The position numbers and the translations under genes are program-made. A stretch of 33,780 nt of DNA, taken from Gammaproteobacteria bacterium (GTDB lineage Bacteria > Pseudomonadota > Gammaproteobacteria > Arenicellales > JAANXG01). Location of the stretch: NCBI GenBank assembly GCA_024639325.1, contig JAHEIO010000040.1, positions 1-33,780 on the forward strand, written 5' to 3'. This document shows, in pieces, positions 25,971-33,642 of the stretch (its first letter is position 1; every line of letters starts with the position of its first letter). Under the pieces are notes generated by a model. The model ran no database searches and was not told the origin of the DNA. It saw nothing but the letters and a program-made list of their open reading frames with translations.

Positions 25971-26868
25971 CACGAAGTCCGCTGGTTTTGTGCAGGAACC
26001 AGTCGACTACGAAGTTCACCGCAACGGTCAACAGGGCGATGGCGGCGGCCGGAATCAAGGGGGTGATGTCGCCATAGGTAATCAGGGTTGCATTGTCCCG
26101 AACCATGCTGCCCCAGTCCGCGGTCGGGGGCTGCAGGCCGAGCCCGAGGAAGCTCAGCGCGGCAATAGTGAGAAATACGAAACAGAACCTCAAGCCGAAC
26201 TCGGCGACCAGCGGCGGCATGATGTTGGGCAGCACTTCCTTGAGCGTAATCCATCCCATTCCCTCCCCGCGCAGCCGCGCAGCCTCGACGAAATCCATGA
26301 CCACCACATTCAGGCTGACCGCCCTCGCGAGCCGATACACCCGGGTCGAATCCAGCACCGCGATGACCAGCACGAGCACCGGGATGGAGGTGCCGAATAT
26401 GGTTAACAGCAACAGCGCGAAGATAAGCGCCGGGATGGCCATGAGCACATCGACGATCCGGCTGAACAACTGATCCATCCAACCACCGAGTGTGGCCGCC
26501 AGCACGCCGCTAATCCCGCCGATGAGAAATGCCAACACCGTGGTGACGAACGCGATCCCGATGGTGTTTCTGGCGCCATAGAACAGACGCGTCAGCATGT
26601 CGCGGCCCAGGTTGTCGGTACCCAGCAAATATCCCTCTCCCCAGGGCTCGAATTCCGCCCCAACAACCTCGGACTCGCCGTACGGTGTCAGCAAGGGAGC
26701 GAACAGCGCGATGAACACGTATATCAGGATAACGATGATGCCGATTTTTGCGCTAAGCGGCGCTTTCTTAAGCGCTTTCCATGCATCACTCAACCTGCGC
26801 TCGTGCGGGGGGGGCGGCGCCACGGCGTCAGCGGTCTGTCCAACCGTGCTTTCGTATTTGTCGGTCAT
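25960..26868 (-). CDS. Peptide-type ABC transporter permease (DppC-like)
   Basis: This 302-residue permease starts at the ATG 26866-26868, which overlaps the DppB-like stop by four bases (ATGA). The open frame extends further upstream, but that part is shadow of the DppB gene. After a proline-rich cytoplasmic head (VAPPPPHERRLSDAW) comes the first helix, IGIIVILIYVFIALF. Typical DppC features follow: LLGTDNLGRDMLTRLFYGAR (about 88-107), the coupling segment AARLRGEGMGWITLKEVLPNI, and the late FLGLGLQPPTADWGSM. It pairs with the DppB-like protein. Confidence 0.93.
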   Translation of the reverse strand: MTDKYESTVGQTADAVAPPPPHERRLSDAWKALKKAPLSAKIGIIVILIYVFIALFAPLLTPYGESEVVGAEFEPWGEGYLLGTDNLGRDMLTRLFYGARNTIGIAFVTTVLAFLIGGISGVLAATLGGWMDQLFSRIVDVLMAIPALIFALLLLTIFGTSIPVLVLVIAVLDSTRVYRLARAVSLNVVVMDFVEAARLRGEGMGWITLKEVLPNIMPPLVAEFGLRFCFVFLTIAALSFLGLGLQPPTADWGSMVRDNATLITYGDITPLIPAAAIALLTVAVNFVVDWFLHKTSGLRDDQ

Positions 26869-27821
26869 CGCGGGTGTAGCAACCGGGGATTGGTAATTAT
26901 CGACAGGATGTCCGCGGTGAGATTCAGGATGATATAGGTCGCCGCAAATATGACGCAGCAGGCCTGCACCACCGGAATGTCGCGCTTGGCAACCGAGTCC
27001 ACGATCAGTTGGCCCAGTCCCGGATAGACGAACACCACTTCGACCACGACCACGCCGACGATGAGGTAGGCCAGGTTGATCACGATCACGTTGACGATGG
27101 GCGCCCATGCATTGGGCAGCGCATGCTTGGTGATGATATGTCTGCGCGTCATGCCCTTGAGGTTCGCCATTTCGATATATGGGCTTGCCAGCAGGTTGAT
27201 AATGCTGGCACGCGTCATACGCATCATGTGCGCAACGACCACCAGGGTCAGAGTGAGCGCCGGAAGAAAGGCCTTGTACATCTTTTCAGTAAGCGGTGTA
27301 TCCGGGGTGATGTTGGACAAACTGGGAAACCAGCCGAGATTCACCGAGAAAAATATGATCAGGATATAGGCCACGAAAAACTCGGGGAAGGAAATCGACG
27401 ACAGTGTGACGATATTCACCACGCGGTCATAAATACTGTTCCGGTGCAGCGCCGCCAGGATGCCCAGGGCCACGGCGAGTGGAACCGAAATAATGGCGGC
27501 GTAAATGGCGAGGAAAAATGTGTTGGCGGTGCGGTCGCCGATCAATTCGGATATCTGTCTGCCGTTGGCAAGTGATACCCCAAAGTCGCCTTTCAGCATA
27601 TTGCCCAGCCACACGAAATAGCGATGGTAAACCGGTTTGTCCAGACCGAGTTCCTTGCGGCAGGCTGCCACCGTCTCTTTGGTTGCGGACTGACCCTGCA
27701 GTTCCTGGCAAAGATCGCCGGGCAGCAGTTCCACCGCGCCGGCGATGATGACCGATATTATGAACAGAACGAGTACGCCCAGACCCAGGCGTTGAAGAAC
27801 GATTTTTAACAGCTTGAACAA
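26865..27821 (-). CDS. Peptide-type ABC transporter permease (DppB-like)
   Basis: This 318-residue membrane protein has the DppB pattern: FKLLKIVLQRLGLGVLVLF at the N-terminus, ELGLDKPVYHRYFVWLGNML (about 56-75), GDFGVSLANGRQISELI, and the coupling segment YIEMANLKGMTRRHIITKHAL. It starts with TTG at 27819-27821, with no strong ribosome site. It heads the permease-permease-ATPase block. The binding protein that should precede it lies beyond an MltB gene and a terminator. Confidence 0.92.
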   Translation of the reverse strand: MFKLLKIVLQRLGLGVLVLFIISVIIAGAVELLPGDLCQELQGQSATKETVAACRKELGLDKPVYHRYFVWLGNMLKGDFGVSLANGRQISELIGDRTANTFFLAIYAAIISVPLAVALGILAALHRNSIYDRVVNIVTLSSISFPEFFVAYILIIFFSVNLGWFPSLSNITPDTPLTEKMYKAFLPALTLTLVVVAHMMRMTRASIINLLASPYIEMANLKGMTRRHIITKHALPNAWAPIVNVIVINLAYLIVGVVVVEVVFVYPGLGQLIVDSVAKRDIPVVQACCVIFAATYIILNLTADILSIITNPRLLHPR

Positions 27822-28012
27822 TCCGACGCCCTGAGACGCTCAGCCGCGCCCGGTATCCAGGGTGATGCCAGCTGCGCCACCGCGGACCACTACCCAGGGT
27901 TGCGGCAAGCCCGGCTCGACTAACATCTCATCCTCTTGGTTTCAGACGGTTCATTATTCACTTTTTGAGCATTCTATAGGTATCCATACAAAAACCCAAA
28001 CCCCGCCGTGTT

Positions 28013-29251
28013 TTACAACTCGTTACCCCGCATGTTTCGAAGCAGCGACATCGACGCAAAGCCGTCCGGTACGAGGCCTTCTCGCTGCTGGTAGATTCGT
28101 ATGGCCGCGCGCGACTCCGAGCCGATCCGACCATCTATTTCGCCGTGGTACAACCCCAAATCAGCCAGCTTTATCTGTACCTCCTTGCGTTCGATCTCTC
28201 GCAACGGATCGTAACCCCGCGGCCACGATTGAACGAACTCCCCATACCCTTTCAGGCGATCCGCCAGGTGGCCGACCGCCAGCGCGTACTTGTCGGCGTT
28301 GTTGTAGCGTTTGAGCACATAGAAGTTCTTGAGCATCAAAAAGGCTGGCCCGCCGGCGCCTCCCGGCAGGAGTAGCACGGCCTTGTCACCGGGCCGTGGA
28401 AACGATGTTCCGGCGGCTCGCCGGACGCCCATTGCGGACCATTTTCTCAGCGTGAAGTCGTCCCGGTTGAGCAGCGAGTAATCGAAATCCTTTGGGAGTC
28501 TCACCTCGTATCCCCACGTCTTTCCACGCTGCCATCCGTTCTTTGCCAAAAGATTGGCCGCCGATGCCAGTGCGTCCGGCGGCGATGTCCAGACATTGCG
28601 CTTGCCGTCTCCATCAATATCTACCGCCCAGGTCTGGTAGCTGGTTGGAATGAATTGAGTATGCCCCATAGCACCCGCCCAGGACCCTCTCAACCCCGCG
28701 GGTGAAACGTCGCCGTTTTGCACTATTTGCATGGCAGCGATCAGCTGTTTGCGCGCAAACTTGCTGCGTTTCGGATCGGCATACGCCAGTGTGGCGAGCG
28801 AGCGAGCGATGTTTCGTAACACAGAATGCCTCTCCAGAGCGGCGCCGTAAGACGACTCGATCGACCAGATCGCCAGGAGAATGTAACGGTCGACGCCATA
28901 GCGGGATTCGATCAGATCAAGCCATCTCTTGTATTCACGGGCCAGGGTCCGGCCCTTGTAGATGCTGCCCTCCGTAACCCGGGAATCCAGATAATCCCAA
29001 ACCGGTGCAATGAACTCTGGCTGGTAGCGGGCGGCCTTGACCACCGCCGGGTCCGGGGTTTCGATCCCGGCAAAAATCGCATCGTAGGTTTTTTTCGTTA
29101 TACCGGCCTGTGCGGCAACAGGATAGAATTCATCGATCCATTTAATAAACGCATCATCGGCGTTGGCGACGGTGTGATGCAGCAGCGCCATCAAAAAAAG
29201 CGTTGACATTGGCAGGCTGAATACCGTCGATCTGGGGAGAATCTGTTTCAT
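28013..29251 (-). CDS. MltB-family lytic murein transglycosylase with PG-binding domain
   Basis: This 412-residue protein cleaves peptidoglycan glycan strands to 1,6-anhydro products. The N-terminus (to about residue 32) is a signal peptide without an obvious lipobox cysteine, so it is probably periplasmic and soluble. Catalytic glutamate E132 lies in IWSIESSYGA. Further hallmarks are AMGHTQFIPTSY and YAVDIDGDGKR-like WAVDIDGDGKRNVW, and a C-terminal PG_binding_1 domain (about 348-408) with LGLYHGEIDGRIGSESRAAI. Oddly, it lies between the binding protein and permease genes of a peptide-type importer, on the same strand. A terminator separates it from the binding-protein gene. Its own stop is about 190 bases before the DppB-like start. 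Confidence 0.92.
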   Translation of the reverse strand: MKQILPRSTVFSLPMSTLFLMALLHHTVANADDAFIKWIDEFYPVAAQAGITKKTYDAIFAGIETPDPAVVKAARYQPEFIAPVWDYLDSRVTEGSIYKGRTLAREYKRWLDLIESRYGVDRYILLAIWSIESSYGAALERHSVLRNIARSLATLAYADPKRSKFARKQLIAAMQIVQNGDVSPAGLRGSWAGAMGHTQFIPTSYQTWAVDIDGDGKRNVWTSPPDALASAANLLAKNGWQRGKTWGYEVRLPKDFDYSLLNRDDFTLRKWSAMGVRRAAGTSFPRPGDKAVLLLPGGAGGPAFLMLKNFYVLKRYNNADKYALAVGHLADRLKGYGEFVQSWPRGYDPLREIERKEVQIKLADLGLYHGEIDGRIGSESRAAIRIYQQREGLVPDGFASMSLLRNMRGNEL

Positions 29252-29265
29252 GTTGACGTTCTAAT

Positions 29266-29334
29266 TTAGATCACCACGCTGTAAAAGATCACGGCGATGA
29301 TGCCGCAAGCCACGACGAGCTGGTATCGATCCAT
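29266..29334 (-). CDS. Possible 22-residue hydrophobic peptide or gene remnant
   Basis: A tiny frame encodes MDRYQLVVACGIIAVIFYS followed by VVI, a single hydrophobic segment with a charged start, and ends 14 bases before the MltB start. The ribosome site is weak. It slightly resembles the first helix of membrane-bound pyrophosphatases, so it could be a remnant rather than a real small protein. The remaining part of 29335-29470 shows nothing I can name. Confidence 0.25.
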   Translation of the reverse strand: MDRYQLVVACGIIAVIFYSVVI

Positions 29335-29472
29335 TGTGTTTCGTTGGCGTCCATCAACACTTCCCCACTCGATTTGATCGACATTGCCAGCGCCCTTGTT
29401 TATCTCGCGGGGACATCAGACATACTGTAGACAATTCCCGGCATCGGCTATGCCGCTCGGCAGCAGGAACAA

Positions 29473-29510
29473 ATAAAAAACGCCCGGATGGCTAATCGGC
29501 CGCTCCGGGC
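29473..29510 (-). terminator. Rho-independent terminator after the binding-protein gene
   Basis: Read on the minus strand, GCCCGGA and TCCGGGC form a seven-base GC-rich stem enclosing a 15-base loop, followed by GTTTTTTATT. It lies about 30 bases after the stop of the solute-binding-protein gene. It would end most transcripts there, so that the binding protein is made in excess over the permeases, or independently of them. Confidence 0.85.
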
Positions 29511-29541
29511 ATAAACCGAGATCGATCAATAGCCGGCTAGA

Positions 29542-31146
29542 TCAGGCAAACCACCAGCGTTCGGCGTTCTTGTGACCGTCGAGCTCCCAGTTGTTGGCCA
29601 TCTGCTCAGGCAAACCGACATCCTTGGTTGCCGCGTGCGTGTAGGCCATGAACACCGGGATGATGGAGCCGCCGTCCTCGTTAACCAGCCGCTGCATCTC
29701 GACATACATATCGCGACGCTTGTTGGAATCCAGCTCGCCCCTGGCCTGCACCAGCAGTTCGTTGAAGCGCGTGTTGTCCCAATGTGACTCGTTCCAGTCG
29801 GCTCCCTTGGAATAGATCTGGGAGAAGACCCAGTCTTCGGTCGGCCTGCCACCCCAGTAGCTCGCCACCCAGGGTTTCTTTAACCAGACGTTGGACCAGT
29901 ATCCGTCATTGGGTTCGCGCACGACGTTGATCGAGATGCCGGCGGCTTTGGCACTTTCGGCGAAAAGCTGCGCCGCGTCCACGGCACCCTCGAAAGCGCT
30001 GTCCGCGACATGAAAATCGACCTTGAGATCGGACATGCCGGCCTTCTTGAGATGGGATTTGGCCTTTTCCGGATCGAACTCCCGCTGGGGCAATTCTTCC
30101 GGCGTGGCGCGGTAGATGTTCGCCGGGCCGACTGGGCTGTCGTTACCGACCTCTCCCAGCCCCTTGACGATCTTGTCCAGAATTTCCTGACGATTGACCG
30201 CGTACTTAAGGGCGAGACGGACATCATTGTTGTCGAACGGGGCAACGTCGGTGAGCATGGGCATGGTCACGTGTTTGTTGCCGTTGGTGGAGAACACGTG
30301 GATCCCCTCCTGACGTTTGAGAAGGTGCACCGTCTTCAGGTCCAGGTTGGCCATGGAATGGATATCCCCGGTCCGAAGTGCGTTTGTACGTGCCCCCGCG
30401 TCTGCAATAAACAGATTTTGAACCGAATCGAAAAATGCCCGCCCTTCCTTCCAATAGTTTGGATTGCGCTTGACCTTGGTGTTGATGCCTGGATCGAAAT
30501 CCTCCAGGACGTATCCCCCGGTGCCGACACCGGATTGCCAGTCGATAGTGCCATCGGAATTGGCCGGGCAAATGACGAGATGATAGTCGCTGACCAGGAA
30601 CGGGAAATCGGCATTGCCTCCGTCGAGGGTGAAAACCACGATGTCGCTTCCTTCGGCTTTGACGTCGGTAACCGGCCCCACGATGCCTTTGGCGGCGGAC
30701 TTCGTCTCCTCGCCACGATGATGATTGAACGAAGCCACAACGTCGTTGGCATCGAGCGTCTTGCCGTTGTGGAACTCGACCCCCTTGCGCAGCTTGAAGC
30801 GCCAGGTCGCGGCGTCAGGCGTCGCTTCCCAGCTCTCCGCCAGCTCCGGGGCCAGCTCTCCGCTGGGCGAAATCTCGGTCAGGTTGTTTCGCAGTTGTCC
30901 GAAGCTCACGTTGATCATGTACGAATCGAGGGTCTGTGCGGGGTCCAGCACGTCGCTGGTAGCGCCCCCGGTCAAACCCTGGAGGTATTGCCCTCCCTTC
31001 TTCGGCGCCGCCGCCATCGCTTCTTCCTGCAGAATCAACGCGGGCACTGCCGCCGTTACGCCCAGCGCCGCAGCCCTGGACAAGAATTCGCGACGCGTAA
31101 TCCTGCCTTCGGATAGTTGCCTCTGCAGGTCCTCGAGTTTCCTCAT
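29542..31146 (-). CDS. Peptide-type ABC transporter substrate-binding protein (SBP family 5), Tat signal
   Basis: This 534-residue family-5 binding protein has a Tat-type signal: TRREFLSRAAALGVTAAVPAL (about residues 18-38), ending AMAAAP. Family-5 landmarks are LAPELAESWEATPDAATWRFKL then RKGVEFHNG (about 98-126), DVRLALKYAVNRQEIL and the C-terminal SYWGGRPTEDW. It delivers a ligand to the DppB/C/D-like transporter downstream. Family members bind oligopeptides, opines, glutathione or small quaternary amines; the MttB and DAO genes of the same strand favour an N-methylated ligand, as inference. AGGAGG sits eight bases before the ATG. Confidence 0.93.
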   Translation of the reverse strand: MRKLEDLQRQLSEGRITRREFLSRAAALGVTAAVPALILQEEAMAAAPKKGGQYLQGLTGGATSDVLDPAQTLDSYMINVSFGQLRNNLTEISPSGELAPELAESWEATPDAATWRFKLRKGVEFHNGKTLDANDVVASFNHHRGEETKSAAKGIVGPVTDVKAEGSDIVVFTLDGGNADFPFLVSDYHLVICPANSDGTIDWQSGVGTGGYVLEDFDPGINTKVKRNPNYWKEGRAFFDSVQNLFIADAGARTNALRTGDIHSMANLDLKTVHLLKRQEGIHVFSTNGNKHVTMPMLTDVAPFDNNDVRLALKYAVNRQEILDKIVKGLGEVGNDSPVGPANIYRATPEELPQREFDPEKAKSHLKKAGMSDLKVDFHVADSAFEGAVDAAQLFAESAKAAGISINVVREPNDGYWSNVWLKKPWVASYWGGRPTEDWVFSQIYSKGADWNESHWDNTRFNELLVQARGELDSNKRRDMYVEMQRLVNEDGGSIIPVFMAYTHAATKDVGLPEQMANNWELDGHKNAERWWFA

Positions 31147-31228
31147 TATCGTTTCCTCCTAAGTGGTGTTTGGATTCAGGCCGGGTAGCCGGCCGCGACA
31201 GCGTTCCATGGTCTTGTTACCGACCTGT

Positions 31229-31257
31229 TTCATAAGGGAACGCGGCGGCCTTGTCAA
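31229..31257 (-). promoter_or_regulatory. Sigma-70-type promoter of the binding-protein gene
   Basis: On the minus strand a perfect -35 box TTGACA (31252-31257) is followed, after exactly 17 bases, by TATGAA (31229-31234), four of six matches to the -10 consensus. It lies about 83 bases before the start codon at 31146, leaving a leader of about 75 bases. Confidence 0.65.
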
Positions 31258-31334
31258 CAATTTTACCTGTATATCGCGCCGACAAACCGCGTTATTAAAC
31301 AGGCGGGAAGTTGATGTGACGCGAGATGAATCTG

Positions 31335-31647
31335 CTAGCCCGCATTTCTCGCCAGGATCCCGAGCGATTGCGCAGGACAGGTGCCGATCAACGCCGGGCT
31401 GAAAAAATCGCCGGGAGCGATTTTTCGCGGTAGCCCCGAAGGGGTGAGGCGCTTAGGATGCGTCGAACCAGTGAGATGCATAGCCGGTGCTATGGATCGA
31501 ATGAAGCCCAAGTACATCGGGGCCTGGACCAGCCAGCGCCGGGATAGGCGTTTCCAAGACACACTGTTTCTTGGACAAATCCATAGACCTCAATGTTTGC
31601 CATGCTTGACGAGATTCTATAGCCGCCTGGTGAGAAATGCGGACTAG
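31335..31647 (-). mobile_element. MITE-like element, right copy, complete
   Basis: This 313-base element has 22-base terminal inverted repeats: CTAGCCCGCATTTCTCGCCAGG at 31335-31356 and, at 31626-31647, CCTGGTGAGAAATGCGGACTAG, matching in 20 of 22 positions. Both ends carry CTAG, which may be the target duplication. Inside are three hairpins: AAAAATCGC/GCGATTTTT (31403-31425), CCCC-GAA-GGGG (31434-31444) and CATAGC-CGGT-GCTATG (31479-31494). No protein-like frame spans it. It is the inverted counterpart of the element at 1-208. It is a non-autonomous transposon whose parent family I cannot name. Confidence 0.8.
31403..31425. terminator. Terminator-like hairpin inside the MITE
   Basis: A perfect nine-base stem AAAAATCGC/GCGATTTTT with loop CGGGA ends in T-runs on both strands, so it could stop transcription in either direction. 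It lies in the segment missing from the left copy of the element. It stands between the hydrolase-GDPD gene (ending 31702) and the binding-protein promoter. Confidence 0.5.
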
Positions 31648-31701
31648 TTCGGAATCACGACGATGTTCAAAATTACCGCCCGTACCGGTGCAAAATGCTC
31701 G

Positions 31702-33360
31702 CTATCTGCTGGTTTCACGAACGTTGTTCACATCGGACATCATCTCACCGATGCGGTCCGTTTCGACATAGCTGATGCCGCGCGCGGGATATGATGCGGC
31801 CTCGGCAGCGTCGTCTACGACGTAAACCGCCCAGCGCCAGGGGCCACTCCATCCCGCGCAAACGCTGTTGGGCAGTAGTCGCTTGCTAACGAAAAGAAAA
31901 TCTGGATTGAGTTCTCTGGCCCGCTGCTCGGTGGACCGGTTCCACTTCGAAAGAACCCAGCCGACTCTGGCGCCGTGCTCCTCGCGCGCATATTCAATAC
32001 AGCCATGGTGGAATGAAATGACTATACAACGATCGATGACCATCCCGATGGCGTCGATCACTCTGTCTACGGTATTTTCGAGCCCGAAGTGGTTGACGCT
32101 TTCCGCCTTTACCTCTACGAAAGCCTGCGCCCCCGGCCAGCCCTCCAGCAGTAGCGAGAACTCGTTCAGCGTCATGACCGGATTTCCGTAGAATGATTTT
32201 CCAAACCTTGACGGGATGTGGGCGCTCAATTCTCTGATCCCGGCAAGCGGATGGTCGAACAGTGAGCCCTTGACGCCCGATATGCGCATCGTATCCGTGT
32301 CGTGATACAGCACAGGGATCTTGTCCTTGGTCAACTGAACGTCCAGTTCAACGAAACCCGCACCCGCCTCCAGCGCCTTTTTGAATCCAATCAGGGTATT
32401 TTCCGGGTACATCGACGGGTAGCCGCGATGCGCCACCAGCACGGGAACCGGACTTCGCATGTCCTGCCGCCACCAGTCCGCCACGATTCGCCCTACCACG
32501 GGATTGACCAGATAGCCATAGGAACGATGGACGTTTAGACCATCGTCATTGCGAAACCAATTGAACACCCTGCCGCAGTGATCGTGTATGGTTTCGATGA
32601 GCCCGTCATCAATCATTTGCGCAAAATCGTCGCGCACCCTTTTGTCCAACGAGATCAGATCCCCCGTGGCGGAGACGTTCTCCCATCTGCGGATGCCCGA
32701 TGGATAGCTCCTCCTCCCCCCGTCGCTCCCCAACAGGTGTTTCTGTACGTAACGCATGCCCAGCGGGCTGCCGATGGTTAGGAACAGATCGATGCTGCAG
32801 GGAGATCTGTCGACATGGCTGAGCTGCCACATTACGTCGTACGCGATAACCGACCCCATGCTATGTGCTATCAGAAGTACGCGGTCACCTGCGTCCATCG
32901 CATCGCATATCAGTTCCTTCAGCGGTTTGCGGATGTTGTTTGCAACGCCATCTTGGTTAACGAAATAGGGTTCGGTATCCCTGACCATGGCTTTGACGCG
33001 CTCGTCCGGGATCCACTTGATCAATCCGTGAAATCGATCTCCCACTTCGTACATCAATTGCGTGGCCACCCGGTGCCAGGCACGGGCCTGCACCCTATCC
33101 TCGTTGTCCGCGGCCTTCTGCGCAATTAACTTATCGATCCAGGGGATGTCTGCTTGCAGCGACGCATGCGCAGCGTAATACATATGGTTCCATGCCGCCA
33201 GCGTGAAGCCACTGGATTCTATTTCCATTTCGTCCGCAAGTCGGGCGTCGACTCGGCGAACGCCGTTCAGGATACAACGCCACAGATGCCGGCGATGGAT
33301 CGCGGGCTCGGGTTTCATGTTCCGACCCGGCACATAGATGATTCGTCGACGCGCTGCCAT
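31702..33360 (-). CDS. Fusion of alpha/beta-hydrolase and glycerophosphodiester phosphodiesterase
   Basis: This 552-residue protein has two enzymatic domains. Residues about 1-300 form an alpha/beta-hydrolase-like domain: YVPGRNMKP at the oxyanion end, the nucleophile elbow AHSMGS with S167, TIGSPLGM, and a possible histidine in VHRSYGYL. Residues about 305-540 form a GDPD (GlpQ/UgpQ-type) TIM barrel: AHRG (H311, R312), PENT, ELDVQLTKD (E338, D340), LYHD (H353) and FVEVKAE (E416, K418). GDPDs split glycerophosphodiesters into glycerol-3-phosphate and an alcohol. Together the halves could deacylate a phospholipid and then cleave its head group. No signal peptide is seen, so a cytoplasmic location is likely. 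It starts 282 bases from the divergent srkA gene. Confidence 0.88.
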   Translation of the reverse strand: MAARRRIIYVPGRNMKPEPAIHRRHLWRCILNGVRRVDARLADEMEIESSGFTLAAWNHMYYAAHASLQADIPWIDKLIAQKAADNEDRVQARAWHRVATQLMYEVGDRFHGLIKWIPDERVKAMVRDTEPYFVNQDGVANNIRKPLKELICDAMDAGDRVLLIAHSMGSVIAYDVMWQLSHVDRSPCSIDLFLTIGSPLGMRYVQKHLLGSDGGRRSYPSGIRRWENVSATGDLISLDKRVRDDFAQMIDDGLIETIHDHCGRVFNWFRNDDGLNVHRSYGYLVNPVVGRIVADWWRQDMRSPVPVLVAHRGYPSMYPENTLIGFKKALEAGAGFVELDVQLTKDKIPVLYHDTDTMRISGVKGSLFDHPLAGIRELSAHIPSRFGKSFYGNPVMTLNEFSLLLEGWPGAQAFVEVKAESVNHFGLENTVDRVIDAIGMVIDRCIVISFHHGCIEYAREEHGARVGWVLSKWNRSTEQRARELNPDFLFVSKRLLPNSVCAGWSGPWRWAVYVVDDAAEAASYPARGISYVETDRIGEMMSDVNNVRETSR

Positions 33361-33642
33361 TGAGATACTCTGGGTTCTTTAGGTGAGCATAGTTCACATT
33401 ATCCGTTTACATCGGATGAGAGAAGCCCGGCCCGAACATTGCATCCAGCGCGCGCTTCCACCATACCGCCCAGACCCTACCTCCGAACAATGGAAAACAG
33501 ACTTTCAAACGCACCGTCGTCACATGAGGTGCAGGCACACGAGAACGATGATGGGCCAGAACTAATGAGGTATCGAATCCCGTTTTTGGCAGACCCCTTA
33601 ATCGTGTATACATGTAATCTTAGGAAATGAGCAGCAACAACC
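33361..33642. promoter_or_regulatory. Divergent spacer before srkA
   Basis: This spacer separates the hydrolase-GDPD gene (minus) from srkA (plus) and should hold both promoters. Short open frames cross it, but none looks protein-like. No operator or RNA structure stands out. Confidence 0.35.

Noticed and set aside
26869-27108. N-terminal extension of the DppC-like frame
   Set aside because: Shadow of the DppB-like gene; the ATGA overlap at 26865-26868 gives a proper start.
30010-31116. 368-codon plus-strand frame opposite the binding protein
   Set aside because: Antisense shadow of a clear family-5 binding protein with signal peptide, promoter and terminator on the other strand.
33560-33600. 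tRNA-like T-arm string GAGGTATCGAATCCCG
   Set aside because: No acceptor, D or anticodon arms can be drawn around it.
33407-33613. 68-codon minus-strand frame before srkA
   Set aside because: No ribosome site, no family and odd composition (many Trp, Arg, Pro); more likely spacer.
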